DNA of 27,098 nucleotides from Castellaniella hirudinis_A (GTDB taxonomy: Bacteria; Pseudomonadota; Gammaproteobacteria; Burkholderiales; Burkholderiaceae_B). Under the pieces are notes generated by a model that was not told the origin of the DNA, did not search any database, and worked only from the letters and a program-made list of their open reading frames with translations. Positions within the stretch are counted from its first letter, which is position 1, and every line of letters begins with the position of its first letter. This document shows positions 1-7,476 of the stretch, one piece after another. A program made the translations under genes and the position numbers. The stretch lies in the NCBI RefSeq assembly GCF_047468865.1, contig NZ_JBLGTV010000021.1:1-27098 (forward strand), read 5' to 3'.

Positions 1-537
1 TACGAGATCCTGCGCTTCATCGGGCGCAGCACGTCGCTCAACGACTACCAGCGCCTGAAAGCGGCGCTCGACCGGCTGCAATCGACCAGCATTGCCACGT
101 CCATCCGCGAGACGACCGGCCGGCGGCTGCACCGTTTCTCGTGGATCAACGAGTGGCGCGAGCTGGCCGACGCCAGCGGTACGCCGCTGGGCATCGAACT
201 GATCCTGCCGGACTGGTTCTATGCCGGCGTGCTCGATGCCGCGCTGGTGCTGACCATCGACCCGGCCTATTTCCGCTTGAAGGGCGGCATCGAACGGTGG
301 CTGTACCGCCTGGTGCGCAAGCACGGCGGGCGGCAGGAACACGGCTGGCAATTCGACTTCAAGCACCTGCACCGCAAGTCGGGCAGCGCGGCGCGCTTCT
401 CGGACTTCGCCTACGACCTGCGCGCCCTCGTGGCGCGGCAGTCGCTGCCCGGCTACGTCCTGGGCATCGAGCGAATGCCGGACGACGGGCAAGAACTGCT
501 GACCTTCCGGCCCGTGCTGCATACGGCACGGGGATAA
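1..537 (+). CDS. repA: RepA replication initiator, 5'-truncated by window edge
   Basis: The frame is open from base 1 to a TAA, giving 178 C-terminal residues with no start inside the window. The text resembles the plasmid-type replication initiator protein A (RPA family) carried between the integrase region and parA in Tn4371-like ICEs. Recognisable stretches are the opening YEILRFIGRSTSLNDYQRL, the WINEWREL segment and the basic RLKGGIERWLYRLVRKHGG stretch, typical of a winged-helix DNA-binding initiator. Its presence suggests that the excised circle can replicate or be stabilised, which is inference. Iteron-like repeats lie 25 bases after the stop, the kind of site such a protein would bind. 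A full protein is usually close to 280 residues, so roughly a third is missing. The family call is from memory of homologues, not from a search. Confidence 0.85.
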   Translation, partial: YEILRFIGRSTSLNDYQRLKAALDRLQSTSIATSIRETTGRRLHRFSWINEWRELADASGTPLGIELILPDWFYAGVLDAALVLTIDPAYFRLKGGIERWLYRLVRKHGGRQEHGWQFDFKHLHRKSGSAARFSDFAYDLRALVARQSLPGYVLGIERMPDDGQELLTFRPVLHTARG

Positions 538-562
538 CTGCGGGAAAAGGTGTGGACGGCCT

Positions 563-626
563 CGTGCTATCAGGAGTACCGGGTATCGTGCTATCGGGAG
601 TACGCCTATCGTGCTATCAGGAGTAC
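563..626 (+). repeat. three iteron-like direct repeats between repA and parA
   Basis: The 17-mer CGTGCTATCRGGAGTAC occurs three times in direct orientation at 563-579, 587-603 and 610-626. Start-to-start spacings are 24 and 23 bases, close to two helical turns. The only difference is A/G at the tenth base of the middle copy, and copies 2 and 3 also share TAT just upstream. An AT-rich stretch with CATAACTTTTAG follows at about 676-703, before parA. A short regularly spaced array beside repA with a neighbouring AT-rich segment is the usual look of a plasmid replication origin or of partition/autoregulation sites. The repeat is seen directly; its function is inferred. Confidence 0.75.
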
Positions 627-802
627 GAAAACGCCGGAAAGCCAATAACGGCGCGGGTTTGCGCTCCCTCTAACTTCCCTAACAAGAAATACATAACTTT
701 TAGTAGAAGCGCGCCGTTTCGGTGGACAACCACCCAACGGCACGGCGAACAGCGTTTTGCACGACAGGCAAAGCCCGGCTTTCCAGCAGGGAGGGCCGCG
801 CC

Positions 803-1441
803 ATGATCCTCGCTCTGCTCAACCAGAAAGGCGGTGTCGGCAAGACGACGCTAGCCACCCACATCGCGGGCGAATTGGCGCTGCGCGGCCAGCATGTCGT
901 CCTGCTCGATGCCGACCCGCAGGGTTCCTCGCTGGACTGGACGCAGCGCCGCAGCCAGCAAGGCTTGCCACGGCTGTTCAGCGCCGTGGGCCTGGCCCGC
1001 GAAACGCTGCATCAGGAAGCGCCAGAACTCGCTAGGCGGGCCGATCACGTCATCATTGACGGCCCGCCGCGCATCGCCGCCTTGGCGCGCTCCGCGCTGC
1101 TGGCGACCGAGCGCGTACTGATCCCGGTGCAGCCCAGCCCCTACGACCTTTGGGCCAGCTCGGAAATGGTTTCGCTGATCCGCGAGGCACAGGTATTCCG
1201 GCCTGCGCTGCGCGCGGCCTTCGTCATCAACCGGCGCGTCAGCACCACCATCATCGGCCGCGAAGCGCGGCAATCGCTGGCTGAACAGCCGCTGCCCGCG
1301 CTGCGCTCGGAAGTGCATCAGCGCATCGTGTTCGCCGACAGCGTGGCCGCTGGCCGGCTCGCACGCGAGACAGCGCCCGACAGCGCCGCCGCACGCGAAA
1401 TCACCGCCCTGGTGGACGAACTGCTGCGGTGGCCGACATGA
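803..1441 (+). CDS. parA: ParA-type partition ATPase
   Basis: A 212-residue ATPase of the ParA/MinD family that would help keep the element in dividing cells. The deviant Walker A is KGGVGKTT at residues 9-16 (signature Lys9, catalytic Lys14), the A-prime motif is LLDADPQGS with Asp36 and Asp38, and HVIIDGPP forms Walker B. It lacks the N-terminal helix-turn-helix of the large plasmid ParAs, so it is the small type. The frame is open further upstream, but the ATG at 803 has a good ribosome site (GGGAGGG) and begins directly with the ATPase fold. The stop overlaps the next start by ATGA, suggesting coupled translation with the small RHH-like protein, a likely ParB-type partner. Confidence 0.9.
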   Translation: MILALLNQKGGVGKTTLATHIAGELALRGQHVVLLDADPQGSSLDWTQRRSQQGLPRLFSAVGLARETLHQEAPELARRADHVIIDGPPRIAALARSALLATERVLIPVQPSPYDLWASSEMVSLIREAQVFRPALRAAFVINRRVSTTIIGREARQSLAEQPLPALRSEVHQRIVFADSVAAGRLARETAPDSAAAREITALVDELLRWPT

Positions 1442-1710
1442 CAGCAAAGCAGCCACCACGCGGTAAGCGCGTCGGCATCGGCGCACGTCCGCCCGCGAAT
1501 CCGCACGCCGAGGCGTGGATTCGCCAGGGCGACGCCGATGCGCTGGGCAAAGGCGACCTCTACACCGCGCGCCTGACCCTCGACATCACACCCGCCATGC
1601 GGGCGCGCATCAAGGTGTCGGCCTTCACGCAGGGCGTGACCGTGGCCGACCTGCTGCGCGGTCTGCTGGAGCGAGAGTTTCCAGAATACCGCAGGGAGAA
1701 CACACCATGA
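1438..1710 (+). CDS. small ribbon-helix-helix-like partner of ParA
   Basis: A 90-residue basic protein starting at the ATG inside the ATGA overlap with parA (a GTG three codons earlier is possible but less natural). The N-terminal third is basic and probably disordered. Residues from about 42 (YTARLTLDITPAMRARIKVSAF) look like a ribbon-helix-helix unit: a beta strand with alternating residues followed by two helices, with TQGVTVADLLRGLLEREF as the second part. In Tn4371-type elements the gene in this place is often labelled parB or partition-associated. A DNA-binding centromere partner of ParA is therefore plausible, but the protein bears no similarity to classic ParB. Its stop overlaps the following start by ATGA. 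Confidence 0.75.
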   Translation: MTAKQPPRGKRVGIGARPPANPHAEAWIRQGDADALGKGDLYTARLTLDITPAMRARIKVSAFTQGVTVADLLRGLLEREFPEYRRENTP

Positions 1711-2252
1711 CCGCATCCGCTTCGCCCGCTGCTGGCGCGGCCACGGCTGCACCGTCGCTGCATCCCGCGGTACTCGCCGGCCAGGCCGGCAACGTCCCGC
1801 TGACGCGCGTTTCGCTGGCCTACATCGAGGCCCGCTTCAAGCTCTACCTGCGCTTCGGCGAACCCGCGCGCACGCTCCAGCTCGACCGCTGGCGGCGCTG
1901 CGCGGTGTTCCTACCGGGCGCAATGCTCTGCCGCATCCGCTGGCAGGCGAATGACTACGGCACGATTCGCTGGCAGCTCATGGTGATGCAGGCTTGCACA
2001 CCGCTGGACGCGGCGCAGCGCATCCCCGGCGTGCAGCCGGGCGCGCGCCTGCTGCTGCACGCCGAAGGCGATGCCAACGTGCGCGTCGTGCTGGAGCGCA
2101 TCGACGCCATCGAGACGCTGGGCATCGCCGCCATCGACGTGTCGCCCGCGTACTGGCGCACGCTGGGCAACCGTCTTGCAGCGCGTTCGCCGCTGCCCGA
2201 ATACACCGCCGAGCGGCACGCTGCTTGGATGGCCGGGAAGGTGCTGCCATGA
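1707..2252 (+). CDS. DUF2840 family protein
   Basis: A 181-residue protein without signal peptide or obvious membrane helix. It matches my memory of DUF2840 proteins, found almost only between parA and traF in Tn4371-like ICEs. Characteristic stretches are PLTRVSLAYIEARFKLYLRF near residue 30, VFLPGAMLCRIRWQANDYGT in the middle and ISCPAYWR-like text (here DVSPAYWRTLGNRLAA) towards the end. The start is the ATG at 1707, preceded by GCAGGGAGAA and overlapping the previous stop. A much longer upstream extension of the frame is only GC-rich shadow. Its role is unknown; constant linkage to traF and the relaxase points to DNA processing or maintenance. Confidence 0.8.
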   Translation: MTASASPAAGAATAAPSLHPAVLAGQAGNVPLTRVSLAYIEARFKLYLRFGEPARTLQLDRWRRCAVFLPGAMLCRIRWQANDYGTIRWQLMVMQACTPLDAAQRIPGVQPGARLLLHAEGDANVRVVLERIDAIETLGIAAIDVSPAYWRTLGNRLAARSPLPEYTAERHAAWMAGKVLP

Positions 2253-2860
2253 CTGCCCCGACCACCACGGCCAGCACACCCGCCGGTGCGCCACGTCCTC
2301 GCTCGCACCCGCGTTCACGTTTGCGCGCTCGCATCGTCGTGGCGACACTGGCCGCCATCGGCTTCGCTGCGCTGGCCTGGGCGTCTCTCGTGTCGCCGCT
2401 GCCGCGCCTGACCTACAACCCGTCCGACAGCGTGGCGGTCGGCTGGTATCGCATCGACCCGCTCGACCCGCGCACCGCCTCGCTGCCACGTCCCTTGTCC
2501 GTGGATAGCATCGTGCTGGTGCCGCTGCCGGCCACGGCTGCCACACTCGCTGCGCAGCGCGGCTACCTGCCGACGCGCGTGCCGCTGCTCAAACGTGTGG
2601 GCGCGGTGGCGCCGCAACACGTCTGCATCGTCGCCGGTCAGGTGCGCATCGACGGCGTGCCTTCGGCCGCCGTGCTGCCTGCTGATCGGCTGGGCCGGCC
2701 GCTGCCATCCTGGCCGCAATGCCGGCAGCTTCGCCCTGGCGAACTGTTCCTGCTCAGTGTGACCAATCCGGCGTCCTTCGACAGTCGGTATTTCGGCCCG
2801 GTCAGCGCATCCGCCGTGATCGGCGTTGCGCGCCCGATCTGGCTGGAGAAACGCCCATGA
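2249..2860 (+). CDS. traF: TraF-like conjugative S26 peptidase
   Basis: A 203-residue membrane-anchored peptidase of family S26 (TraF type). In IncP systems TraF cuts and cyclises the TrbC pilin, which is encoded at 18059 here. A basic N-terminus (RPRSHPRSRLRARI) precedes one membrane helix at about residues 29-48. The YNPSDSVAVGWYR segment holds the likely nucleophile Ser61 in the S-x-x-x-G context, and LLKRVGAV gives the general-base Lys115. The late FDSRYFGPV stretch is the usual S26 box with an Asp-Ser-Arg core. The start overlaps the DUF2840 stop by ATGA, and the stop overlaps the next ORF likewise. The proline usual two residues after the catalytic Ser is replaced by Ala. Confidence 0.9.
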   Translation: MTAPTTTASTPAGAPRPRSHPRSRLRARIVVATLAAIGFAALAWASLVSPLPRLTYNPSDSVAVGWYRIDPLDPRTASLPRPLSVDSIVLVPLPATAATLAAQRGYLPTRVPLLKRVGAVAPQHVCIVAGQVRIDGVPSAAVLPADRLGRPLPSWPQCRQLRPGELFLLSVTNPASFDSRYFGPVSASAVIGVARPIWLEKRP

Positions 2861-3300
2861 TGGCCGCCGATTCGCTGCGCTTCGGCGTGCCATCGGGCAT
2901 GTCGATCCGCTGGCTGCTGCCGTGTCGCCGCGCCTGCCGTGCCGGTGCATTCGCACCGCACGTCGCGCTGCATCCGGCGCAGCCGTCCAACGTGCAGGCG
3001 TCTTGCCTCGAACGCGCCCGGCCTACGGCCATCGCCGCGTTCGCCGGCGCGCTGGCTGCTCACGCAGCAGCGCCGCCGGGCCGCCGGTGCCTGGAGCGTC
3101 AGCGGAAGGCAACGGCGGAAGGCAAGACAAAAGGACGCGGCACCGGGCCGCGTCGAAAGCCAGTCTGCACGTGGGGTTGGCGCGGCACGGTGCAGCTTCG
3201 CCGCCGTGCCGCGTATGGCGCGAGGCCCGCGCCAATGCAGGCATGTCCGCGTGCTTCGCACGACAGGACACGCCAGAGCTTGCAAAGAGTGCAGCCATGA
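2857..3300 (+). CDS. hypothetical basic protein between traF and relaxase
   Basis: A 147-codon frame beginning with ATGATG inside the ATGA overlap with traF and ending in an ATGA overlap with the relaxase. That exact double coupling is the main reason to call it real. The product is very rich in Arg, Ala and Pro (for example CRRACRAGAF, then KATAEGKTKGRGTGPRRK near residues 88-105), has no recognisable domain, and may be largely disordered. I do not recognise it. The same stretch carries two inverted repeats and lies where oriT is expected, so it may be translated only to couple ribosomes to the relaxase gene, or may not be a functional protein at all. Confidence 0.5.
   Translation: MMAADSLRFGVPSGMSIRWLLPCRRACRAGAFAPHVALHPAQPSNVQASCLERARPTAIAAFAGALAAHAAAPPGRRCLERQRKATAEGKTKGRGTGPRRKPVCTWGWRGTVQLRRRAAYGARPAPMQACPRASHDRTRQSLQRVQP
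3134..3154. repeat. 8-bp perfect inverted repeat upstream of relaxase
   Basis: GACGCGGC at 3134-3141 and GCCGCGTC at 3147-3154 are perfectly complementary around the 5-base loop ACCGG. On the minus strand the hairpin is followed by CTTTTGTCTT, so it could be a terminator for antisense transcription. On the plus strand it lies about 140 bases before the relaxase start and could be an oriT recognition arm. The sequence does not decide between these. Confidence 0.45.
3240..3274 (+). other. candidate oriT stem-loop just before relaxase gene
   Basis: A nested imperfect hairpin. The inner stem is CGTGC (3250-3254) and GCACG (3258-3262) with loop TTC. The outer stem is TGTCC (3244-3248) and GGACA (3266-3270), with a further GGC/GCC pair outside. 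It ends 22 bases before the relaxase ATG. MOBP relaxases commonly act at an inverted repeat next to their own gene, so this is the best oriT candidate in view. No nick sequence was recognised. Confidence 0.35.
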
Positions 3301-5279
3301 GCGACCGCCGCGACGACGATTTCCGCGTGCGCCCCAGCGCCCCGCAGAATCGGGGCAAGGGCCAAGGGCAGAGCTTCGTTTCCAAGGTGCTCAAGCAGGC
3401 GGGCAAGGCCAGTAGCGGCAAGTCCACGGTGCGCCGTCCGGCGTCGGCGCGTGGCACCGCCCAACGCCCCGGCTCGCGCCTGGGCCGCGGCCATACGGCG
3501 GCGCGCTTCGCGGGCGCGAAGCTGACGCCCATGTCCCGGCGCGTGACCATCAAAACCTTGCTGGTCAATCACCAACGGGCCAGCCCGCAATCGCTCGCCA
3601 AGCACCTGCGCTACATCGAACGTGATGGCGTGGGACGCGACGGCGAGCCGGGCCAAGCCTACGGGCCGCAGACAGACGTGGCCGACCTCGACGCCTTCAA
3701 GGAACGCTGCGCCGACGACCGGCACCATTTCCGCTTCATCCTGTCCCCCGAGGACGGCGCGGAGTTGGAAGACCTGCGCACCTACACGCGGCACCTCATG
3801 GGCCGCATGGAGGCCGACCTGGGCACCGGCCTTGATTGGGTGGCCGTGAACCACTGGAACACCGACAACCCGCACACCCACATCGTCGTGCGCGGGCGCG
3901 ACGACACCGGCAAAGACCTCATCATCGCGGGCGACTACATCGCCGATGGCTTCCGCCACCGCGCCGCCGAACTGGCGACCGAGTGGCTGGGGCCACGCAC
4001 TGAGCTGGAGATCCAGCAGACCTTGCAGCGCGAGGTGGAGCAAGAGCGGTGGACGAGCCTGGATCGCACGTTGAAGCGCGAGGCCGGCGACGATGGCCTG
4101 GTGCATGTCGAACAGCTCAACGAACCTCGCTTGCAGCGCCAACGCCTGCTGCTGATCGGCCGCCTGCAACGCTTGCAGCGCCTGGGCCTGGCCGACGAGA
4201 CGCAGCCGGGCACCTGGGCCGTCCATGCGGATGCGGAAAAGACCTTGCGCGCCCTGGGCGAGCGTGGCGACATCATCCGCACCATGCAGCGGGCCATGCG
4301 CGGCGAGCCGCGCGAGCTGGCGGTGTTCGAGCCGGGGGACGATGGCCGAACCATCCTCGGGCGCGTGGCCGCGAAAGGACTGGCCGACGAGCTGCGCGAC
4401 CGAGGCTATCTGGTCATCGACGGCGTGGACGGCAAGGCCCATTACGTCGCGCTCAACGCCCGCGACGAGCTGGCGAACTACCCCGCCGGGGCCGTGGTGG
4501 AGGTGAAGGGATCGGCCGACGTGCGCGCGGCCGACAGGAACATCGCCGCGCTGGCGAGCGATGGCCTGTACCGCACCGACCACCACCTAGCGGTGGCGCA
4601 GGGGCAGGCCGTACCGGGCCGCGACCCGCAGGAGGTCGTGGCCGCCCACGTCCGCAGGCTGGAAGCCCTGCGCCGGGCCCGCATCGTGGAGCGCGTGGCC
4701 GAAGGGCTGTGGAAGGTGCCGGGCGACCTGCCCGAGCAGGGGCGCCGCTACGACGCGCAGCGTCTCGGCGGTGTGGCGGTCGAACTGAAATCGCACCTGC
4801 CCATCGAGCGGCAGGCGCGCGTGATCGGGGCCACCTGGCTCGACCAGCAGTTGATCGGCGGCGGCTCGGGCCTGGGCGACCTGGGCTTTGGCGGCGAGGC
4901 CAAGCAGGCGATGCAGCAGCGCGCCGACTTCCTCGCCGAGCAGGGGCTGGCCGAGCGGCGCGGACAGCGCGTGATCCTCGCGCGCAATCTGCTGGGCACG
5001 CTGCGCAATCGGGAACTGGCACAGGCCGCGAAGGACATTGCTGCCGATACCGGCCTGGAACATCACCCGGTGGCCGACGGCCAGCGCGTGGCCGGCATCT
5101 ATCGCCGCAGCGTCATGCTCGCCAGCGGGCGCTACGCGATGCTCGATGACGGCATGGGCTTCTCGCTGGTGCCGTGGCGGCCGGTGATCGAGCAGCGGCT
5201 GGGCCAGCAGCTTGCCGCCACGGTGCGCAGCGGTGGCGTGTCCTGGGAGGTAGGACGACAGCGCGGGCCATCAATTTGA
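3297..5279 (+). CDS. rlx: MobP-type relaxase, DUF3363 family (Tn4371 TraR/Rlx)
   Basis: A 660-residue relaxase that should nick one strand at oriT, stay covalently attached to the 5' end and pilot it into the recipient. The start is the ATG at 3297, overlapping the previous stop; the open frame reaches further up but with atypical composition. The N-terminal 75 residues are basic and low in structure. Residues about 78-215 hold the catalytic domain: HLRYIERDG with Tyr106 as a candidate nucleophile, and the metal-binding triad motif HWNTDNPHTHIVV with His186, His193 and His195. A long helical middle and C-terminal part with the DUF3363 character follows to WEVGRQRGPSI. It is the last gene of the coupled chain; the minus-strand cargo converges on it with 38 bases between the two stops. 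Confidence 0.9.
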   Translation: MSDRRDDDFRVRPSAPQNRGKGQGQSFVSKVLKQAGKASSGKSTVRRPASARGTAQRPGSRLGRGHTAARFAGAKLTPMSRRVTIKTLLVNHQRASPQSLAKHLRYIERDGVGRDGEPGQAYGPQTDVADLDAFKERCADDRHHFRFILSPEDGAELEDLRTYTRHLMGRMEADLGTGLDWVAVNHWNTDNPHTHIVVRGRDDTGKDLIIAGDYIADGFRHRAAELATEWLGPRTELEIQQTLQREVEQERWTSLDRTLKREAGDDGLVHVEQLNEPRLQRQRLLLIGRLQRLQRLGLADETQPGTWAVHADAEKTLRALGERGDIIRTMQRAMRGEPRELAVFEPGDDGRTILGRVAAKGLADELRDRGYLVIDGVDGKAHYVALNARDELANYPAGAVVEVKGSADVRAADRNIAALASDGLYRTDHHLAVAQGQAVPGRDPQEVVAAHVRRLEALRRARIVERVAEGLWKVPGDLPEQGRRYDAQRLGGVAVELKSHLPIERQARVIGATWLDQQLIGGGSGLGDLGFGGEAKQAMQQRADFLAEQGLAERRGQRVILARNLLGTLRNRELAQAAKDIAADTGLEHHPVADGQRVAGIYRRSVMLASGRYAMLDDGMGFSLVPWRPVIEQRLGQQLAATVRSGGVSWEVGRQRGPSI

Positions 5280-5317
5280 TGATGCTGGTCTGCTGGCCGT
5301 TTGCCCATCCAAAACTG

Positions 5318-6574
5318 CTACCGGGTCAGTCGCCGCAAAGCAATCGTGCCAACCGCCATCAAGGCAGCAGCGAGGGCAAAGCCCAGCACAGGCGACACCG
5401 CCGTCCAGAGCAAGCCGACCGTGGCACTGGATAGGAACTTCGCGCCGCCGTTGACCGTGCCCAGCGCGCCATAGCTCAAAGCCAGCTTGTCCGGCTCCAC
5501 CATTTCAGCGGTGACGGTCGATTCGAGGGCTTCCTGAACCGCGACGTACAGCCCGGCGATGAAGAAAAGGCCGGCGAGCAACGGCACACTGTCTGTCCTG
5601 AACCAGAACGCGAGAGCGGTCAGCACGGCCGTCAAGGTGCCAAGCACATACCCCGAGATCAGCACCGACGCATGGCCGATGCGGTCGGCCAGCAAGCCGA
5701 TTGGATAGGACGTTATGACCTGGACGACATTGCGCCAGACATAGAGCAGCCCGGCGACCTGCGCGGCCTTGACCACGCCCAGCTTCGGGGTCAGCAGCGT
5801 AGTGGCGGCCAGAATCAGCAGGCTGTGCGAGAAGTCGCCGACGCCGAAGATGCCCACCGCGCCGAGATACCGCTTGAACCGCGCGGGCAGACCGCGCAAT
5901 GTGCTGAAAAACTTCAACGCCGGATTGGGTGAGTGTTGCGGGTCTTGCACCAGCGTCAAGAAGGCCAGCACAGCCAGCGCGCCAGGGATCACGGACAACC
6001 ACAGCACAAGGCGGAACGGCCCTGCCGTGCTGTCCCAATGCAACCCTTGCGCCCAACCCAGCAACGCCACGCCCAGCAGCGGGCCGGCGACTGCGCCCAC
6101 GGTGTCCGCGGCCCGGTGAAAGCCGAAAGCGCGCCCGCGTGTCTCCGGCGATACTGCCTGGATCACGATGGCGTCGCGCAGCGGCCCGCGCAGCCCTTTA
6201 CCGAACCACGACACACTGCGGCCGAGCAGGAGCAAGGGCCAGCCGGCTGCCAGCGCGATCAGCGCCTGGCCCACCGGCGTCAGGCCATAGCCCAGCAGAA
6301 CTAGCAGCTTGCGGTGGCCGAGCTTGTCGGCGATGTAACCCGAAACCATCTTGGTGAAGGCCGCGACCGCATCGGCGATCCCTTCGATGATGCCCAGCAC
6401 CGCCGCCGGGATACCCAGCACGGCCAGGAAGCCCGGCAGGATGACGGTCGTGGTTTCGTAGCAGAAGTCACCCAGGGCGCTCGTGATGCCCGCTCCGGCG
6501 ACGGTTCGATTGAGCCAGCCCTTCGCCGGCTCTTCCGTAGGGGCCGACAGGGCGGCCTCGGTAGGTTCGCTCAT
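5318..6574 (-). CDS. MFS transporter
   Basis: A 418-residue integral membrane protein of the major facilitator superfamily, with about twelve hydrophobic helices. The signature loop between helices 2 and 3 is GYIADKLGHRK, and its counterpart in the second half is PIGLLADRIGHAS, as expected for the internally duplicated MFS fold. Other marks are LGDFCYETTTVILPGFLAV in helix 1 and GRSVSWFGKGLRGPLRDA after helix 4. I chose the start at 6574 because AAGGAA lies seven bases before that ATG; the in-frame ATG at 6637 has no such site. It is the last gene of a three-gene minus-strand set with a ChrB-like protein and a nuclease-fold enzyme. The substrate cannot be told; a toxic anion or metal is a guess from context. 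Confidence 0.85.
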   Translation of the reverse strand: MSEPTEAALSAPTEEPAKGWLNRTVAGAGITSALGDFCYETTTVILPGFLAVLGIPAAVLGIIEGIADAVAAFTKMVSGYIADKLGHRKLLVLLGYGLTPVGQALIALAAGWPLLLLGRSVSWFGKGLRGPLRDAIVIQAVSPETRGRAFGFHRAADTVGAVAGPLLGVALLGWAQGLHWDSTAGPFRLVLWLSVIPGALAVLAFLTLVQDPQHSPNPALKFFSTLRGLPARFKRYLGAVGIFGVGDFSHSLLILAATTLLTPKLGVVKAAQVAGLLYVWRNVVQVITSYPIGLLADRIGHASVLISGYVLGTLTAVLTALAFWFRTDSVPLLAGLFFIAGLYVAVQEALESTVTAEMVEPDKLALSYGALGTVNGGAKFLSSATVGLLWTAVSPVLGFALAAALMAVGTIALRRLTR

Positions 6575-6652
6575 TTCGCTATTCCTTTCCGGCCGTGGCT
6601 TGAGGTTCAGCCGCTCGGCCAATGTGGGGAGGTACATGGCAGCACCATCGGT

Positions 6653-7462
6653 TCACGGCGTCAGATCGAACGTGGCGAGCACCGGGTAGTGATCGGACGC
6701 GGCATCGGTGAGCGCATTGCGGATGACCTGATAGCTGCGCGCCCTGGCGGCCAGCGCCTGCGAGGCCAGCAGGTAGTCGCAGCGCATCGTGGCGAACTCC
6801 ACGTCGCGGTAGGCCGCCGTGGGCACGGTTGGCGTGGCGGCGGCATCCAGGCGGTGGCCAACATCAACCCAGCCCGCAGCTTCCAGATGTGCCAACACGC
6901 TGCGATCCAGCCCGTGCAGGTCGTCGGCCAGGTAGCGGGCGCGGTGATGCGGTGCGAGCGACGGCCAGTCCTGCGGGTCGGAGTCGTGCGGTGAGGCCGA
7001 ATTGAAATCTCCGGTCACGAGCGTGAGCTTGTCCGGGGCCGCCTGCACGGCGAGATAGGCCGCCTCGCGCCGGCGCACGGCCGGCCCGTTGGGGCACAGG
7101 TGCGCGCTGATGAAGGTGACCGGATCGCTGCGGCCGGGCACGGCGACCTTGAGGGTCGCCAGCGCGTGGTGGAAGTGCGCGCCGTCCGCCTCGAAAGCCA
7201 GCGGTCGCAGCGGCTCGCGGATGAAGATGGCGACGTTCTGGCCGGTGCGCGGTGCGACGGCCAGGAAGCCGCGCATGCCGATCCGGTCTTCCGTGGCGTA
7301 CAGCCAAGCCGCGCCATTGGTATCGAAGCCCTTGGCCTCCTGCATCAAGAACACATCGGGCCGTACCTGGTCGATGAGTTCAATTTGCGCCTGGGCGCGG
7401 GTGTCGTTCGCGCCATCGCGGCCGGCGAACAGGGTGTTGTAGGTCAGGACAGTCAGTTGCAT
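6653..7462 (-). CDS. endonuclease/exonuclease/phosphatase-fold enzyme
   Basis: A 269-residue soluble protein of the EEP superfamily (DNase I/exonuclease III/inositol phosphatase fold). All landmark motifs are visible: TYNT near residue 8 with Asn9, the metal ligand Glu42 in LMQEAKG, ISAHLCPNG in the middle, TGDFNS with its Asp and Asn, a late RCDYLLAS, and the terminal SDHYPV with Asp257 and His258. No signal peptide is seen, so it acts in the cytoplasm. A clear AAGGAG site precedes the ATG. It lies 14 bases after the ChrB-like gene and 78 bases before the MFS start, so the three are probably cotranscribed. The substrate (DNA, RNA or a phosphoester) cannot be read from sequence. Confidence 0.85.
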   Translation of the reverse strand: MQLTVLTYNTLFAGRDGANDTRAQAQIELIDQVRPDVFLMQEAKGFDTNGAAWLYATEDRIGMRGFLAVAPRTGQNVAIFIREPLRPLAFEADGAHFHHALATLKVAVPGRSDPVTFISAHLCPNGPAVRRREAAYLAVQAAPDKLTLVTGDFNSASPHDSDPQDWPSLAPHHRARYLADDLHGLDRSVLAHLEAAGWVDVGHRLDAAATPTVPTAAYRDVEFATMRCDYLLASQALAARARSYQVIRNALTDAASDHYPVLATFDLTP

Positions 7463-7476
7463 GGGGACTCCTTGGG

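Noticed and set aside
141..806. 221-codon plus-strand frame over the repA end, iterons and parA leader
   Set aside because: It runs across repA in another frame and through the repeat array; composition is shadow-like.
3100..3300. RP4-type nick sequence (ATCCTG-like) in the expected oriT region
   Set aside because: No match seen; the oriT candidate rests on hairpins and position only.
3099..4586. 495-codon open frame antisense to the relaxase
   Set aside because: The relaxase motifs on the plus strand are clear; antisense composition is artefactual.
6575..6637. Longer N-terminus for the MFS transporter (ATG at 6637)
   Set aside because: No ribosome site there, and the extra 21 residues are polar; the ATG at 6574 has AAGGAA at ideal spacing. 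Not excluded.
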